From NCBI GenBank assembly GCA_046351325.1, contig JAXLYR010000016.1, forward strand, positions 124,001 to 188,000: a stretch of 64,000 nucleotides of DNA. The letters are read 5' to 3'. Position numbers and translations under genes: made by a program. Shown here piece by piece: positions 21,496-28,951 of this stretch. This DNA is from Xiheicaenibacterium sp046351325. GTDB lineage: Bacteria; Myxococcota_A; Polyangia; Polyangiales; Polyangiaceae. Under the pieces are notes generated by a model. It saw only the letters and a list, made by a program, of their open reading frames with translations, did no database searches and was not told the DNA's origin. How positions within the stretch are numbered: the stretch's first letter is position 1; every line of letters begins with the position of its first letter.

Positions 21496-22977
21496 TCACC
21501 ACTCCGACTCGTAGGGGTCGTAAGGCTTGAGCCCCTCGACCTCGACGCGGCCGTCGTGCTTCGTCGTGCAATAGCGCGTGCCGTCCGCGTCGGTGCGGAC
21601 GTGGTCGGCGTGCTTGAGACCCGAGTCGACGCAGAAGCTCCCGCCGCCCTTCTTGTTGAGGAGGCGCCACTTCGGGTTGCCTGCTTTCGTGGGCTGCTCG
21701 CTCGATGGCGAGCTCGTCGGCGCGCTCGTCGGCTGTGGCGCGCGGCCCGAAGCGACCACGACGGGGACGTTGCTCGCGCGCGGACCGCTGGCCTCCGACT
21801 TCGGGCGAGACTCGCTGCGATCGTCGTCGTCGCTGCGTGAGCTCGACGAGCTCGAGCTGCTGCTGCCGCGCAGGAACACGAGCGCGCCGACGACACCCAC
21901 CGCGAGGAACCCGACGATGACGGCCGGGAGCAACCACGCTCGGCGCTGCGGGGTCGGCACGAACGCGGTCGCGGGCGCGACGATGGTCGCGGCCTCGGCG
22001 ATGGCGCCTGTCTCCCGATGCGTGGGGGGGGCGCCGACTGCGCGCGAGCTCGGCGGGTAACCCACGTTCGCGACCGTCGGATCCATCGAGTGCGGACCCG
22101 ACGGGCTCGGTCGATTCGCGAGCACGTTCTCGATCGCGGCGCGCATCGCTTGGGCGGTCGGAAACCGCGCGCCCACGTCGAACGCGAGCGCGCGATCGAC
22201 GATCGCGGCGACCTCGGGCGTGACCTGTGGAGCCACCGTCCGAAGCGGGGGCGCCTGCTGCGTGCCCATCTTGATGAGGAGCTCGGCGTCCGTCGTGCCC
22301 TGGTGGACGTGGCGTCCCGCGAGCAGGCGGAACATCGTGGCCCCGACCGCGAAGACGTCGACGCGACCGTCGACGTTGCCGCCCGCGATCTGCTCGGGCG
22401 GCATGTACGGCGTCGTGCCGAGCATCGCCCCGGTTCGCGTGCGGACGTTCGAGCCGCCTTGCGCCATCCGCGCGATGCCGAAATCGAGGACCTTGATCGT
22501 CCCTTGCCGCGTGACGAAGAGGTTGTCGGGCTTGATGTCTCTGTGGACGATGCCCGCGCCGTGCGCGACCTCGAGGACCTCGAGCACGCTGCGCATCCAC
22601 CGCAGGAGCTCGTCCTCGGTCAGGGGGCGATGCCGCGCGCGCTGCCCGAGCGACTCCCCACCCTCGAGCAGATCCATGACCAAGAACGGCGAGCCGTCCT
22701 CGGTCGTATCGATATCGAAGACGCCGACGATTCCCTCGTGACCGAGCTGGCTGACGGCGCGCGCCTCCTGTTCGAAGCGCGCGCGCAGCTCCTTCGACAC
22801 GGCGATCTGCGGGTGCAGGATCTTGATCGCGACGCGTCGGCCGATCTTGTGGGTCGCCGCGTAGACCGCGGCCATCCCGCCGACGCCGAGGAGTGCGTCG
22901 ATGCGCCATTTGCCGAGGAGCGTGGTGCCAACGCGCGCCTGACATCGCTCGAGCTCTGCCTGCTCGGACTCCATCAT
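21496..22977 (-). CDS. Ser/Thr protein kinase with C-terminal membrane helix and short outer domain
   Basis: 493 residues from ATG 22977, overlapping the stop of the MpaB-like gene by 4 bp or less (ATGATG context). Kinase domain about 24-290: 'GVGGMAAVY', Lys52, Asp147 in 'VHRDIKPDN', DFG 165-167, 'PYMPPEQI'. A membrane helix lies near 352-373, followed by a run of ten Ser/Arg and an Asp-rich patch, then a ~65-residue end with two Cys ('SFCVDSG', 'RYCTTKH'). The coupling with an oxygenase gene and a lipoprotein gene upstream (24559-21496) suggests one operon. The neighbour at 20515 is a member of the kinase-linked TPR/PEGA family. Confidence 0.92.
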   Translation of the reverse strand: MMESEQAELERCQARVGTTLLGKWRIDALLGVGGMAAVYAATHKIGRRVAIKILHPQIAVSKELRARFEQEARAVSQLGHEGIVGVFDIDTTEDGSPFLVMDLLEGGESLGQRARHRPLTEDELLRWMRSVLEVLEVAHGAGIVHRDIKPDNLFVTRQGTIKVLDFGIARMAQGGSNVRTRTGAMLGTTPYMPPEQIAGGNVDGRVDVFAVGATMFRLLAGRHVHQGTTDAELLIKMGTQQAPPLRTVAPQVTPEVAAIVDRALAFDVGARFPTAQAMRAAIENVLANRPSPSGPHSMDPTVANVGYPPSSRAVGAPPTHRETGAIAEAATIVAPATAFVPTPQRRAWLLPAVIVGFLAVGVVGALVFLRGSSSSSSSSSRSDDDDRSESRPKSEASGPRASNVPVVVASGRAPQPTSAPTSSPSSEQPTKAGNPKWRLLNKKGGGSFCVDSGLKHADHVRTDADGTRYCTTKHDGRVEVEGLKPYDPYESEW

Positions 22978-23936
22978 CGACGATCGCCGCCCAAGCGAGC
23001 CTGCCCGACGTAGAGGCGCGAGACCAACTCACCGAGGCGATCGCGCCCCGTCTTGCCCTCGATGCGACGGACGGCCTCGATGTACGCAGGGATGAAGCGC
23101 GCGTGATCCGGGAGGTGAGGAAGGAGCCTGCGGGTCGTCATCAGGATGGTCTCGTATCGCTTCTGCCCGCTCGCACCACCGCGATCGAGGCCGAAGCCGC
23201 GCGCGAGCCGCTCGGGCAGGAGGTGCGCCGTGAAGGTACCGTAGTCGTCGCGGACGATGCGCCCCACGAGATTCTGCGGCCTGAGGATCACGCGACCGAT
23301 CTCCGCCGCGCGCCGCGACACGCCGAGCATGTCGCCCGCGAGCGTCCGCTCGACGTAGCGCTCGAAGTCGGCGTACGTCGCGGGCAGATCGTCCGCGACG
23401 CCGAAGAGGCGCGCGAAGCGGCGACTCTCTGCGTAGAACTGCTCGCGCTCGGCGCGCGTGAGCGGGCGCACGACCCGATCGAAGACGAAGAGCGAAGTGT
23501 CCCAGAGGGTCGCGAGGACCCAGACTTTTGCCTCGCGATCGCGCGCGTCGTAGCGCTCGCCGACCGCGAAGCGACCGACGTCTTCGTCGAGCGCGCCGCG
23601 GATCTTCGAGTGCGTGGCGTAGACCTCCCGAGCGGCCGCGACGGCCTCGTCGAGATCACCGAAGACCATCCGGAAGATGCGCTGGAACGTCGCTCGGAAG
23701 CGCTGGGCCGGATCGCTCCGCGTGACCGAGTGCTCGCTGATCGCGCCAGCTACGAACGGATGCGCGAGCTGCAGCAGCGCTGCGCGACCTGCACCGAGGA
23801 AGACGGCTGCCTCTCGCGAGACCTCCCACGCCATCGTCCCCGGGCCGAAGATCCCTGCTCGCGGATCAGCGACCTCGGCGCGCAGCGCGACGAGGTCCGC
23901 TTCGATTTCGTGCCTCTGGACGCGCGCCTGACGCAC
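22974..23936 (-). CDS. Oxygenase MpaB-family protein (DUF2236)
   Basis: 320 residues. The family pattern is present: 'FGPGTMAWEVSREAAVFLGAGRAALLQLAHPFVA' region, 'HSVTRSDP', 'YATHSKIRG' with an exposed His-Ser, and 'LATLWDTSLF'. MpaB/latex-clearing-type proteins bind a b-type heme through buried His residues and cleave or oxidise hydrophobic substrates. The substrate is not evident. It follows the small lipoprotein gene by 8 bp and runs into the kinase gene, so the three are likely cotranscribed. The start at 23936 follows that gene's stop closely. Confidence 0.85.
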   Translation of the reverse strand: MRQARVQRHEIEADLVALRAEVADPRAGIFGPGTMAWEVSREAAVFLGAGRAALLQLAHPFVAGAISEHSVTRSDPAQRFRATFQRIFRMVFGDLDEAVAAAREVYATHSKIRGALDEDVGRFAVGERYDARDREAKVWVLATLWDTSLFVFDRVVRPLTRAEREQFYAESRRFARLFGVADDLPATYADFERYVERTLAGDMLGVSRRAAEIGRVILRPQNLVGRIVRDDYGTFTAHLLPERLARGFGLDRGGASGQKRYETILMTTRRLLPHLPDHARFIPAYIEAVRRIEGKTGRDRLGELVSRLYVGQARLGGDRR

Positions 23937-23944
23937 GACCCGAA

Positions 23945-24559
23945 CTAGAAGCCGAGCACGATTTCGGGTTGTGCGTCGAAGTCGAGCTGGATGCTCGCTG
24001 GGGTCGGCGTCATGTCGACCTCGACCACCACGTCGACGGGGATGATGATGTCTTCCTTGTTTTGGACCTGATCCTTCAGCTGATCGACGGGCTCGCCCTC
24101 GATGGTCACGGTGAAGGGCGGGGGGGTGTCGAGGTCGGCCTCGGTCAGGATCGTCGTGTCGAAGGCCTTGCCGTCGAGCGACAAGAGCCCCGTCGGGCGC
24201 TCGTTCGTCGCGGGATCGATGACGTTGAAGGCGGACACGTTGATGTTGATCTTGCTGACGGCCTGCGCACCCTCGAGCTCGGGGTTGTCGGAGTAGTCCG
24301 AGGCCTGGATGGCGAGCACGTCTTGGTGGAAGTTGAACGTGCAGTGATCCGCCGTGCCGCTGCTCGTGACGACGTATTTACCCTCGGGGTCCGAGATCGC
24401 GTCGCCGCACTGATAGTCCTGGGGAACATCGATGGTCGTGGAGCCCGAGATGGGCGGCACACCATCGTCGGCGCCGAGCGTGTAGAGGTCGACCTCCCCA
24501 CAGGCGGAGAGCACCGGTAAGGAAAGCAGCGTGGCGACGACGAGCAATCGATGAGACAT
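23945..24559 (-). CDS. Hypothetical lipoprotein, beta-rich
   Basis: 204 residues from ATG 24559 with a strong ribosome site (GGAGG, 4 bases upstream). Signal peptide with lipobox 'LSAC' near residue 20. The mature part has two Cys ('YQCGDAISD', 'DHCTFNF') likely to bond, and alternating strand-like segments ('KININVSAFNV', 'FTVTIEGEPV', 'IIIPVDVVVEVDM'). No family recognised. First gene of the 24559-21496 unit with the MpaB-like oxygenase and a kinase. Confidence 0.82.
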   Translation of the reverse strand: MSHRLLVVATLLSLPVLSACGEVDLYTLGADDGVPPISGSTTIDVPQDYQCGDAISDPEGKYVVTSSGTADHCTFNFHQDVLAIQASDYSDNPELEGAQAVSKININVSAFNVIDPATNERPTGLLSLDGKAFDTTILTEADLDTPPPFTVTIEGEPVDQLKDQVQNKEDIIIPVDVVVEVDMTPTPASIQLDFDAQPEIVLGF

Positions 24560-24720
24560 GGAGCCTCCAACGTGAAGGAGAAGTCAGGACCTTCGCGTGC
24601 ACTTTGGGATGCAGCCGATCACATGCGAGTTCAGACCGCGACCCCGTGGTGCATGCAGAGCGCGCTCGAAGCGAGCCTCACCAGCATAGCGCCGAGAGAA
24701 ACGCTCGAGTAGCGAGCGGC

Positions 24721-25581
24721 TCAGCCTTTGACGAGGCGCAGGTGCGGTCGCTTCGGGGCGGGCGGTTCCGGCGGCTCGGGATCGGTCGGCTCGGATTCCG
24801 ACTTGTTTTGGGGGCTCGGTTCGCCCCCCGCGCCCTGCCCTCCCCCCGACTTGCTGGAAGATTCGACGGAGGCTGAAGTCGACTCGACCGCGTCCTTCGG
24901 CGGAGCGGCTGGCTCGGCATGCTCCGGAGGCTCGCTCGCGACCGCTTCTTTTTTCGTAGCGGCGGACGCATCGGGGCGAAATGCGTCGGCGCGCGAGGCC
25001 CCGCAGACGGGGCACGAAGAAGCGTCCTCGGACCAGGGGGTCGCGCACTCCGCGCAGGTGCCGGGCTGGCCGTCGGTGCTGGCGCCTGCATCACTGGCAT
25101 CACCGAGAGCGCCCGCATCACCGTCGACCGCAGCATCTGCGGAGTCCGAAGAGGAGCTCGCGGGGACGGCGCGCAGATGAGCGCGACGGTTGACCTTGGA
25201 GGGAGTGTCGACGAGCCCCGTCTTCTGTGCAGGGGCGGTGCCCGCGCCCGCGAGGCGGCTGCCAGGCGGAGCGTCCTCGGGCCAAGCGACGCCGCGGCCC
25301 TGCGGGTCGACGATCGCGAACACAGCAGCCCACGGGATGCGGCACCAGAACGGGCGCGCGTTGAAGCTCAGCGTGCCCGAGATGGCCTCGTCGCCGATGT
25401 CGAGGTCGCGGATCGGGATGCGCATCTGCAGGCCGAACTGCAGGATGAGCTCGGGTTGCGACATGAACGATCGCGGGACGACGACCTGGTCACGACGCGG
25501 ATCGAGGTGAAGGAAGATCGAGCTCTGCTCGATGAGGGCGAGCGCGACGTCCTTCTTCTTGGGCTTCGTCGGGGGTGACAA
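24721..25581 (-). CDS. SspB-like ClpX adaptor with an inserted zinc ribbon
   Basis: 286 residues; the likely start is a TTG at 25581, and no ATG gives the full domain. Residues ~8-105 follow the SspB (ClpXP specificity factor) fold: 'VALALIEQSSIFLHLD', 'VVVPRSFM', 'ILQFGLQMRIPI', 'WAAVFAIVDPQGRGVAW'. Residues 176-193 carry C-x2-C-x10-C-x2-C, a zinc ribbon not found in Escherichia SspB. A long acidic/Pro linker ends in 'PHLRLVKG', very close to the 'ALRVVK' tail with which SspB docks on ClpX. It probably delivers tagged substrates to ClpXP. A hairpin at 25622-25636 separates it from the upstream MORN gene. Confidence 0.8.
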   Translation of the reverse strand: MSPPTKPKKKDVALALIEQSSIFLHLDPRRDQVVVPRSFMSQPELILQFGLQMRIPIRDLDIGDEAISGTLSFNARPFWCRIPWAAVFAIVDPQGRGVAWPEDAPPGSRLAGAGTAPAQKTGLVDTPSKVNRRAHLRAVPASSSSDSADAAVDGDAGALGDASDAGASTDGQPGTCAECATPWSEDASSCPVCGASRADAFRPDASAATKKEAVASEPPEHAEPAAPPKDAVESTSASVESSSKSGGGQGAGGEPSPQNKSESEPTDPEPPEPPAPKRPHLRLVKG

Positions 25582-25621
25582 CGCGGGGACGCTACCACCC
25601 GGTCGTTTCTGCGTCGAGGGA

Positions 25622-25636
25622 GCCTCCGAGGGAGGC
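25622..25636. terminator. GC hairpin between MORN and SspB-like genes
   Basis: GCCTCC (25622-25627), loop GAG, GGAGGC (25631-25636), in the 70-bp gap between two minus-strand genes. No T-run on the minus strand; a weak terminator or mRNA-stability element is possible. Confidence 0.3.
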
Positions 25637-25651
25637 CCAGCGTGGTCGCAG

Positions 25652-26593
25652 TCAGTCGCCCGTGGTCACGCAGCGCCCATCGTCACAACGCACGCCGAGT
25701 CGCGAACAGTGCATGGCCGGGCATTGGACCTCTTCGCAGTCGCGCGCGACGGCCTTCATCCCCTCTTCTTTGTGGGTGAAGCCGACAGCGACATAGTCGT
25801 TCGCGCCGCACGCGCAGCAGGTCGTAGCGAGCCCCTCGCAGTCGTAGTCGGCCTCGCACGTCTGCCACTCGGCGGGGATCTTCGGGTGCGTGCGCGTGAC
25901 GGCCGGGCCCGTGGAGCGCTCGGGCAGGTCGAAGTGTTCGCTCGTGAGCTCGCGACCGCCCTCGAAGGTGGTCGTGCGGACGCGCTGGCCGTGCACCCAC
26001 TCGTTCTCTTCGGTGAGCTCGCCGCGCTGGTCGTAGGTGCGCGCGACGCCGTGATTTCGGCCGCGCTCGTAGGGCGTCTCGGCCTGCGGTCGACCGTCGG
26101 GCCAGTACCACTTGAAGACGCCCGTCTCGAGGCCGCGCTCGTAGGTTCCCTCGAACGCCTTCGCGCCGGTCTCGTGGTACTGCACCCAGAGGCCGTCGCG
26201 CTTGCCCCCGACGTAGTCACCCTCCGCGGCGCGCACACCGTTCGGGTGCCAGCTCGTCCAATGCCCGGTTCCTCGCTTCATCTCGAAGGTACCGAGCACG
26301 TGGCCGTTCTCGTCGAAGGCTCGGAAGATCCCGTCGTATTCACCGTCCACGTACGCGCCCTCGAGGACGCGCTTGCCGTCGCTCGACCACGCGACGAACG
26401 GTCCCTCTCGCGTGTGATCGGTGCGCTCGCACCACGAAGCGCCAGCCTGCGGAGGTCGTCCGCCGCCCTCGACGGTGCCCGGCGGACACGTCAATCCGAC
26501 CGCGCTGGCCCCGCACGAGGCGACGCTCGCGATCGTCATGAGCGCTGCGATCGCGACGAAAACGCGCCTGCGACGAGGCGAGCACTCGAGCAT
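25652..26593 (-). CDS. MORN-repeat lipoprotein
   Basis: 313 residues from ATG 26593. A basic start, a hydrophobic stretch and lipobox-like 'SVASC' near residue 27. Residues ~60-210 hold about six MORN_2-type repeats of the form 'G-x-x-x-W/Y-x-x-x-G-x-x-x-x-E-G-x-Y' ('TGHWTSWHPNGVRAAEGDY', 'DGLWVQYHETGAKAFEGTY', 'TGVFKWYWPDGRPQAETPY'). The C-terminal ~80 residues contain eight Cys in disulfide-type spacing ('CEADYDCEGLATTCCACG', 'CEEVQCPAMHC'). It is likely exported. Only 24 bp separate its start from the divergent COMMD-like gene. Function unknown. Confidence 0.85.
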   Translation of the reverse strand: MLECSPRRRRVFVAIAALMTIASVASCGASAVGLTCPPGTVEGGGRPPQAGASWCERTDHTREGPFVAWSSDGKRVLEGAYVDGEYDGIFRAFDENGHVLGTFEMKRGTGHWTSWHPNGVRAAEGDYVGGKRDGLWVQYHETGAKAFEGTYERGLETGVFKWYWPDGRPQAETPYERGRNHGVARTYDQRGELTEENEWVHGQRVRTTTFEGGRELTSEHFDLPERSTGPAVTRTHPKIPAEWQTCEADYDCEGLATTCCACGANDYVAVGFTHKEEGMKAVARDCEEVQCPAMHCSRLGVRCDDGRCVTTGD

Positions 26594-26617
26594 GCGCAGA
26601 TGGTACGTTCGCGCGCG

Positions 26618-27244
26618 ATGAGCGACCCGTCGATTCGTTCGGACGATCCCCCGAAGCTCGCGTGCCTCGGCGGCGTCGAGGCGCCGGATTGGCTCGGCCC
26701 CGATCTGCAGTGCATCGCACGCTTGCCCGACTCGGCGCGCGCCGAGCTCTGGACCGCGCTCGAGGCCGCGCTCCCCGATCCCATGCGCCCCGAGGCCGAG
26801 GCCAAGCTCGACGAGTTCCAGAGTCGTCACGGCGGCGACGCGAGCATGCTCGTGCGCGCTCTCAAGGCCGCGCGCGTGCTCTATCGCGAGGCCGCGCGCC
26901 GCGATCTCGACAAGGCCAAGCTCATGGCGGACGTGCGCTCGCTCGGAGGCGAGCACGCAGCGGTGCTCGAGAGCGTGCTCGGCAAATACCACGCGCCGGC
27001 GGCGAGCTTCGTCCGCAGCGAGCTCTACGCGAAGACCCTCGCGGGCCACGGCAAGATCCTCACCGACCTCGAGTGGCGCACCGAGATCGTTGCGTCTTCG
27101 AACCACGGCGCGAACCTCAAGCTGCCGCTCGTGACGCTCACGCTCCACTACGAGGAGAACGGCGCGCGCCAAGCGATCACGCTCACCGCGCTGCCCTCTC
27201 TCGTCCAGCAGCTCCGTGACGCGCTGACGCAGGTCGTGACGTGA
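26618..27244 (+). CDS. COMMD-like protein (bacterial COMM domain candidate)
   Basis: 208 residues from ATG 26618 (an in-frame ATG at 26600 would add six). The N-terminal two thirds is all helical ('LVRALKAARVLYREAARRD', 'LMADVRSLGGEHAAVLESVL'). The last ~65 residues read 'LTDLEWRTEIVASSNHG', 'LKLPLVTLTLHYEENG', 'LPSLVQQLRDALTQ'. Helical lead, a Trp-bearing strand with 'x-SS', Pro-strand and final helix are the layout of eukaryotic COMMD proteins, which are also ~200 residues and form hetero-dimers in the Commander complex. The family call is inference by pattern. It lies 56 bp upstream of vgrG on the same strand; a paralog's end is at 1-183 beside the other vgrG. A T6SS adaptor or chaperone role is possible. 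Confidence 0.7.
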   Translation: MSDPSIRSDDPPKLACLGGVEAPDWLGPDLQCIARLPDSARAELWTALEAALPDPMRPEAEAKLDEFQSRHGGDASMLVRALKAARVLYREAARRDLDKAKLMADVRSLGGEHAAVLESVLGKYHAPAASFVRSELYAKTLAGHGKILTDLEWRTEIVASSNHGANLKLPLVTLTLHYEENGARQAITLTALPSLVQQLRDALTQVVT

Positions 27245-27300
27245 GGAGAGCCGCCGCGTAGGTCCTTGACTTCGCGGGGTGCGGGCCGTCCACTTCGAGC

Positions 27301-28941
27301 GTGGATCGTGTCGAGGTCGAGCTTGAAATCCTGACGGACAAGGACCCCATCACTGCGCTCGAGATCCTCGAGCTGAAGGGCCTCGAGCGGATCGGAGCGC
27401 CGTACGTCTTCGAGCTCACGGCCGTGCACAGACCCGACGGGGACTCCCTCGACGGCGCGCCCCAGCCCGCCGGACATGCCTCCGGCTTGGAGCCCGACGC
27501 CCTGCTCGGGTTGCTCTCGTCGCAGGCCGTCCTTCGATTCGTTCGCTACCACGAGAGCGCAGCCATCCTCGAGCGCACGGTTCGGGGGATCATCACCTCG
27601 ATCGAGGACAGCCTCGACCCCGTGGTGGAGGGCGCTTCGATCCTGAAGATGAAGATCGAGCCTCGCTTGGCCGAGCTCGCGCGCTTCGTCTCGCAGGACG
27701 TGTACGTCGGTCAGTCCATCCCCGAGGTCATCAAGCAGAAGCTCGTCGCGGCGCAGTTCACGGAGGCCGACTACGAGCTCCGCACCGGCGACGATATCTA
27801 CGCCGGCAAGCCGTGGACCGATCGCGACCCGAGCGCCTCAAATCGTCAACCCCGATTGACGATCCAATACCGCGAGAGCGACCTGGCGTTCATCTCGCGT
27901 CTGGCCGAGCACGCCGGGATCTCGTTCTTCTTCGAAGACGCGGGCGACCACGAACGGGTGGTGTTCTCGGACGCCGACTCGGGATTCGCGCAGCGCTCGG
28001 AGTCCATCGCCTACCGCAGCGCTCAGGCCGGCCACGGTGTCAGCACGATCGGCCGTCGCATGCGCTCGATCGCGACGGACTTCTACGTCTACGACTACAA
28101 CTACGCGACCCCGAAACAGGCCTTCCAATCCGGCGATCAGCAGCTCTTCGACGTGCTCGGCGGCGAGGCTCACCTCGACGCTCCGACGCCCGGGACGCAC
28201 ATCGAGTACGCGCCCAACGTGATGTCCCCCGCCGAGGCAGGGCGCATCGCGCGCGTGCGCGCCGAGGAGGAGCAGACGCTCCACGAGCGCTTCGTCGCGC
28301 AGGCTCGCGAGCCCGGGCTTTATCCGGGCCTCCGCTTCAAGCTGAGCGGACACCACATCCTGCCGGAGACCGACGAGCTCCTCGTCGTCGAGGCCACGAC
28401 GACCTACCAAGCGGACTCGTCGTTCAAGGGCGCGATGACGAAGACCAACCAGTTCACCATCGCGTTCGAGGCTGTGCGGACCCAGCGCCAGGTCGGTGGC
28501 CAGCTCGCCCACTACCGTCCGCCGCGGCTGACCCCGAAGCCCCGCATCCACGGCGTGGTCACCGGGACGATCCAGCTCGACGATCCGTCGCGCAACCCGA
28601 TGCACCAGGCCATCGACGGTGAGGGCCGATACCTCCTCAAGCTGCACTTCGATCAGACCAGCGCCGTCTTGCCGCGGATCCGCATGGCCCAATCACACGT
28701 GGGTGAGAACTACGGCATCCACTTCCCGCTGCGCGCGGGGACCGAGGTCTTGGTGGCGTTCGCGGACGGCGATCCCGATCGACCGGTGATCGTCGGCGCG
28801 GTGCCTCACCCGCTCAAGCACAGCCCCGTTTCCATCAGCGCCGATCGGCCTGCGACGGACCCGGTCGAGCTCCATCGAATCACGACCCGATCGGGCATCC
28901 TCGTCGAGATCAGCGACGGACTCGTGCGGGCGAAGAGCTGA
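27301..28941 (+). CDS. vgrG: Short VgrG (T6SS spike hub without beta-helix)
   Basis: 546 residues from a GTG at 27301. The gp27-like part includes 'LERIGAPYVFELTAV', 'DVYVGQSIPEVIKQKL' and 'SDLAFISRLAEHAGISFFFED'. The gp5 OB domain lies around 400-500: 'GRYLLKLHFDQT', 'GIHFPLRAGTEVLVAF', 'DGDPDRPVIVGAVP'. It ends ~30 residues after the 'TRSGILVEI' motif, so like the VgrG at 824 it has no needle repeats. The genes downstream at 30768 (spike-like) and 36339 (DUF3540) probably provide the rest of the spike. It leads the effector module that ends at 37878; 10 bp separate it from the DUF2169 gene. Confidence 0.92.
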   Translation: MDRVEVELEILTDKDPITALEILELKGLERIGAPYVFELTAVHRPDGDSLDGAPQPAGHASGLEPDALLGLLSSQAVLRFVRYHESAAILERTVRGIITSIEDSLDPVVEGASILKMKIEPRLAELARFVSQDVYVGQSIPEVIKQKLVAAQFTEADYELRTGDDIYAGKPWTDRDPSASNRQPRLTIQYRESDLAFISRLAEHAGISFFFEDAGDHERVVFSDADSGFAQRSESIAYRSAQAGHGVSTIGRRMRSIATDFYVYDYNYATPKQAFQSGDQQLFDVLGGEAHLDAPTPGTHIEYAPNVMSPAEAGRIARVRAEEEQTLHERFVAQAREPGLYPGLRFKLSGHHILPETDELLVVEATTTYQADSSFKGAMTKTNQFTIAFEAVRTQRQVGGQLAHYRPPRLTPKPRIHGVVTGTIQLDDPSRNPMHQAIDGEGRYLLKLHFDQTSAVLPRIRMAQSHVGENYGIHFPLRAGTEVLVAFADGDPDRPVIVGAVPHPLKHSPVSISADRPATDPVELHRITTRSGILVEISDGLVRAKS

Positions 28942-28951
28942 GCCCCAGACG

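Noticed and set aside
22023..22030. Run of eight G in a kinase gene as a phase-variation tract
   Set aside because: Single short tract in a GC-rich genome; no other sign of phase variation.
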